A stretch of 36,976 nt of DNA. It comes from an uncultured Desulfobulbaceae bacterium (GTDB lineage Bacteria; Desulfobacterota; Desulfobulbia; Desulfobulbales; Desulfobulbaceae). Both the position numbers and the translations under genes were made by a program. The first letter of the stretch is position 1. Each line of letters begins with the position of its first letter. Of the stretch, positions 34,434-36,976 are shown piece after piece. The stretch is from contig CAMYLK010000023.1 of the NCBI GenBank assembly GCA_947259225.1, forward strand, positions 1-36,976, given 5' to 3'. Under the pieces are notes generated by a model. The model was not told the DNA's origin. It saw only the letters and a program-made list of their open reading frames with translations, and ran no database searches.

Positions 34434-35928
34434 TTTTTACTCTTTCATTATTCCCGGTCCTGCCGGGCTCAGGAGGTTGGAGTTCGTCTGTCCATGTCCC
34501 GCCAATGGCCCGGTACAGATTAATACGTGCAACCAGCAGGTCTGTTCTCCTCTGGATAAGGTCTATTTCCAGGTTCTGAATACTCAGCAGCTGTGTCAGG
34601 ACCGGAAGATAATCATTGAGCCCGTTCGTATAGCGAAACTGTGCCTCTGAAAGAGCAATCTCAGCAGACTTGAGCTGATTTTCGGTCTGCCTGATATGCT
34701 CGCGTATCTTTTCCTCCCGGATCAGGGCGTCTTCAACTTCGCGAACCGCGATTAAAACAACCTGCCTGTACAACGCGAATTTTTCCTCAACCCTTGCTGC
34801 CGTCAGGTCCACCTGGGCCTTTCTCTGACCGCCGTCAATAAGCGGTGCTGTGAGGCCGGCTGCCAGATTTACCAACCAGTTGTCAAAGAGACGGTCAAGT
34901 TCAACACTGTCATATGCTGCACTCCCGGTCAATCGCAATGCAGGAAGGCGATCCGCCTTTGCCACAACCAGGTCCTGGTCAGCCGCTTCAAGCCTGTGAA
35001 AGGCGGCCCTGATATCCGGACGATTCCCGAGTATCTGCGCTGGGATTCCTGCGGCCGGCGCACTTGCCAATACTGGAAGAACCTGGCGTGTCACAGATGG
35101 AACATCATAGGGGAGACGACCGATTAACACCGCCAGTTCGTTTGTCAAAATCTGCTCTTGAAGCTCTTCCAGGGGTATGCGTGCCTTTACCCGCTCAACA
35201 ACCTGTTTTTGCTGCATCACGTCAAGGGCTGTTGCCAGGGATTTACGAAAGCGAAGTTCAATCAGCTCCATATACGTCGTATTCGCCTCCAGCTGCTGAT
35301 GGAGAAAGAGAAGTTTGCGCCGCTGGGATATAATCCCTACCCATCTCTCAGCTACCTCGGCGGTAATGGTTATTGCGGCCGCATCGAGGTCCTCACGAGA
35401 TGCTGCAACTTCCAGGTCGGCGGACTTGACCGATGCCCTTACTCTGCCCCATAGATCAACCTCATAATCCGCAAAAACGCCAAGAGAGTATCGCTCAACT
35501 TCAGATGTCCTGCTTCCTGTTCCATCATCAGAACGTATTTTAGAGTATGAGGCGTCCGCGTCACCGGTGACTGACGGATAGAGATCACTGCCGGCCTTTC
35601 TGGCCTCGGCCCGGGCCTGGGTCAGCCTTGCCCAGAATGACCTGAGCGTCTGGTTGCCGGCAAGTGCTTCGCCGATCAGTTCATCAAGCTGTGGATCATC
35701 AAATATTCCCCACCATTGATGCAGTGGAGTTGATGCCGAATCCTGAAAAGAAAAGGATGAGGGTAGATCCGTCTCATCTGCCTCGCGCTCAGGGACTGTA
35801 AAAGGTGTGCAGGAGACCAGCTGAACAGTAACAAAAACCAGGAACAGGATAAAAACCAGGCTCTCAGGGGAGATTGAACCTGTCCGAAGTATCATTTTTG
35901 TATCAAAAGAACAGGTTGTTGATTGCAT
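34420..35928 (-). CDS. Outer membrane efflux lipoprotein (NodT-type)
   Basis: A 502-residue TolC/NodT-type channel. The N-terminus carries a signal with lipobox LVSC at about residues 37-40, so it is lipid-anchored. The mature part has the family WWGIFDDPQLDELIGEAL start, then two OEP repeats. Conserved pieces are NRPDIRAAFHRLEAADQDL and LTAPLIDGGQRKAQVDL. The first ATG (35928) leaves a long leader; ATG at codon 12 is an alternative. It is the first gene of the efflux operon. Two inverted repeats lie upstream. Confidence 0.9.
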   Translation of the reverse strand: MQSTTCSFDTKMILRTGSISPESLVFILFLVFVTVQLVSCTPFTVPEREADETDLPSSFSFQDSASTPLHQWWGIFDDPQLDELIGEALAGNQTLRSFWARLTQARAEARKAGSDLYPSVTGDADASYSKIRSDDGTGSRTSEVERYSLGVFADYEVDLWGRVRASVKSADLEVAASREDLDAAAITITAEVAERWVGIISQRRKLLFLHQQLEANTTYMELIELRFRKSLATALDVMQQKQVVERVKARIPLEELQEQILTNELAVLIGRLPYDVPSVTRQVLPVLASAPAAGIPAQILGNRPDIRAAFHRLEAADQDLVVAKADRLPALRLTGSAAYDSVELDRLFDNWLVNLAAGLTAPLIDGGQRKAQVDLTAARVEEKFALYRQVVLIAVREVEDALIREEKIREHIRQTENQLKSAEIALSEAQFRYTNGLNDYLPVLTQLLSIQNLEIDLIQRRTDLLVARINLYRAIGGTWTDELQPPEPGRTGNNERVKNEER

Positions 35929-36001
35929 GCTGCCGAAGCTTCCTCAAGGTATCAAACCATCGAACTAGAAACACTTTGTTTCTACCCTATTTCAGCTGTT
36001 G

Positions 36002-36043
36002 TTGACAAGAGATTGTCAAAGTTCTTCTACTCCCCGTGGAGTA
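36002..36043. promoter_or_regulatory. Two inverted repeats upstream of the efflux operon
   Basis: TTGACA-AGAGAT-TGTCAA at 36002-36019 and TACTCC-CCGT-GGAGTA at 36028-36043, both perfect, lying 75-115 bases upstream of the OMF start. They are candidate binding sites of an efflux regulator not encoded in the window. Confidence 0.5.
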
Positions 36044-36291
36044 AATGTCAATGGATTGTTTGCGGTTTCTATGAAAGGAATGACGTGTTTTGTACCCGGT
36101 TTGTTCGCTTTCTCCTTTGCTCCTGAGATTGATTTATAGTATTTGTACATACCAAATCGCCACAATGTAGTATTTTTTATCAATAAGAAGTACCCTTGGC
36201 AATTGATTTTACATTTATTCTTTGCTAAGAAACCGGTTTATACTAACAGTCTGTCATCACTTTAAAAAAGAATGCTTCCAGCGAGATATAC
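36044..36291. other. Divergent intergenic region
   Basis: Contains the promoters of the efflux operon and of the methyltransferase gene. AT-rich, with no gene recognised. Confidence 0.45.
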
Positions 36292-36976
36292 ATGAAGAAT
36301 ACCCTTTTGGATTTGCTTATCTGCCCGGCCTGCCTGCCGGATGAAATTCAATTAAAGGAAACCATCAGAGAGACTTCGGGTACGGATATCCTTGAAGGAG
36401 AACTGAGCTGTCCCCAATGTGACAAGCTTTATCACATCGATAACGGAATCGCTGATCTCGACCCGAACGGCGCTTCTTTCAAAACTTCGATTGACAATAA
36501 ATATGAAACTGCGCCGGTAGTATCCTCTTACCTGTGGAGTCATTACGCTGATATATTCAACGACCAGAACGCTTCAGAAGCCTATCAAAAGTGGGCGGAT
36601 CTTATGCAGCCTCATGAAGGTCTTGCCATCGACGCAGGTGCCGCTGTGGGAAGGTTTACCTTTGAAATGGGAATGAAGAGCGATTTCGCTGTCGGGCTCG
36701 ACAATTCAAGGGCGTTTATTCAAACAGCCAGAGAATTGATGAAGCACCGTCAAATGACAGTGGCACTGAAACAGGAAGGGCATATTACCACTGACGTTAC
36801 TTTATCTTTGCCCCCGGAATGGGACAGCGACAAGGTGGAGTTCATCGTTGCCGACGCCCTGGCACTGCCCTTTCGGGCCGACAGCGCCGGGTCTCTCTCT
36901 TCATTGAACCTGATTGATAAAGTACCGCGGCCCATTCAGCATCTTGAGGAGATGAACAGGGTAGCCCGCAAAGCCT
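36292..36976 (+). CDS. Zinc-ribbon SAM methyltransferase, 3' end beyond window
   Basis: Reads open from ATG 36292 to the window end (228 residues, no stop), so it is partial. The N-terminal zinc ribbon of Trm112 type has Cys11, Cys14, Cys40 and Cys43 (ICPACLPD and SCPQCDKLY). The Rossmann methyltransferase motif I is IDAGAAVGRF, with Asp114, Gly116 and Gly120. A later segment (FIVADALALPFRADS) matches the usual motif II/III region, as in MerR-free class I enzymes of the UbiE type. A fused zinc ribbon and methyltransferase occurs in many bacterial enzymes; the substrate is unknown. No clear Shine-Dalgarno is seen. Confidence 0.85.
   Translation, partial: MKNTLLDLLICPACLPDEIQLKETIRETSGTDILEGELSCPQCDKLYHIDNGIADLDPNGASFKTSIDNKYETAPVVSSYLWSHYADIFNDQNASEAYQKWADLMQPHEGLAIDAGAAVGRFTFEMGMKSDFAVGLDNSRAFIQTARELMKHRQMTVALKQEGHITTDVTLSLPPEWDSDKVEFIVADALALPFRADSAGSLSSLNLIDKVPRPIQHLEEMNRVARKA

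Overview
The window looks like a chromosomal segment from a Gram-negative, probably deltaproteobacterial (Desulfobacterota-type) bacterium, interrupted by a genomic island of about 22 kb. Lineage evidence is indirect. The EF-G has the [10 protein letters not shown]-loop of the spdEFG/mitochondrial EF-G1 group, the HisA is of the eukaryotic HIS6 type, and the cell envelope has lipoproteins and an RND tripartite pump. The assignment to a phylum is inference.

Backbone left (1-2338): a short TrmO-type tRNA methyltransferase and, on the opposite strand, an MBL-fold beta-CASP RNA nuclease. Backbone right (24530-36976): tRNA-Leu(CAA), a ribbon-helix-helix-like protein overlapping hisA, a RecA-fold ATPase, fusA, tRNA-Phe(GAA), an acidic zinc-ribbon protein, an efflux operon (outer membrane factor, adaptor, RND permease) and, divergently, a zinc-ribbon SAM methyltransferase cut by the window end.

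Island (about 2339-24530): three copies of a tRNA 3' end lie in the same orientation. Two are fragments (2339 and 6953), each followed by a terminator, and the third is the intact tRNA-Leu. This reads as two elements accreted in tandem. Element 1 (2339-6952) is AT-rich. It carries a secreted alpha/beta hydrolase, two lipoproteins, a secreted protein, a small membrane protein and a 50-residue AlpA-like regulator, and has no integrase. Element 2 (6953-24530) has a P4-type integrase next to the tRNA, an AlpA-like regulator, a phage-type replication protein, a second tyrosine recombinase and two cargo blocks.

Cargo block 1 (7199-11950) is a cluster of three different Fic-domain proteins: DUF4172-Fic, winged-helix-Fic with a substituted active site, and a canonical Fic with a C-terminal helix-turn-helix. 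The genes are separated by a repeated intergenic module that appears once whole and once split around the third gene. The winged-helix Fic gene has a perfect 39-bp palindrome touching its start codon and further palindromes behind it. This is the most unusual part of the window.

Cargo block 2 (15881-22293) is a TetR regulator with an operator inside its own promoter, then two DUF1254/DUF1214 secreted proteins, an unrecognised secreted protein and a patatin-like lipoprotein, all on one strand. The stretch between this block and the integrase holds a structured RNA-like segment with three GNRA tetraloops that resembles domain I of a group II intron without its reverse transcriptase.
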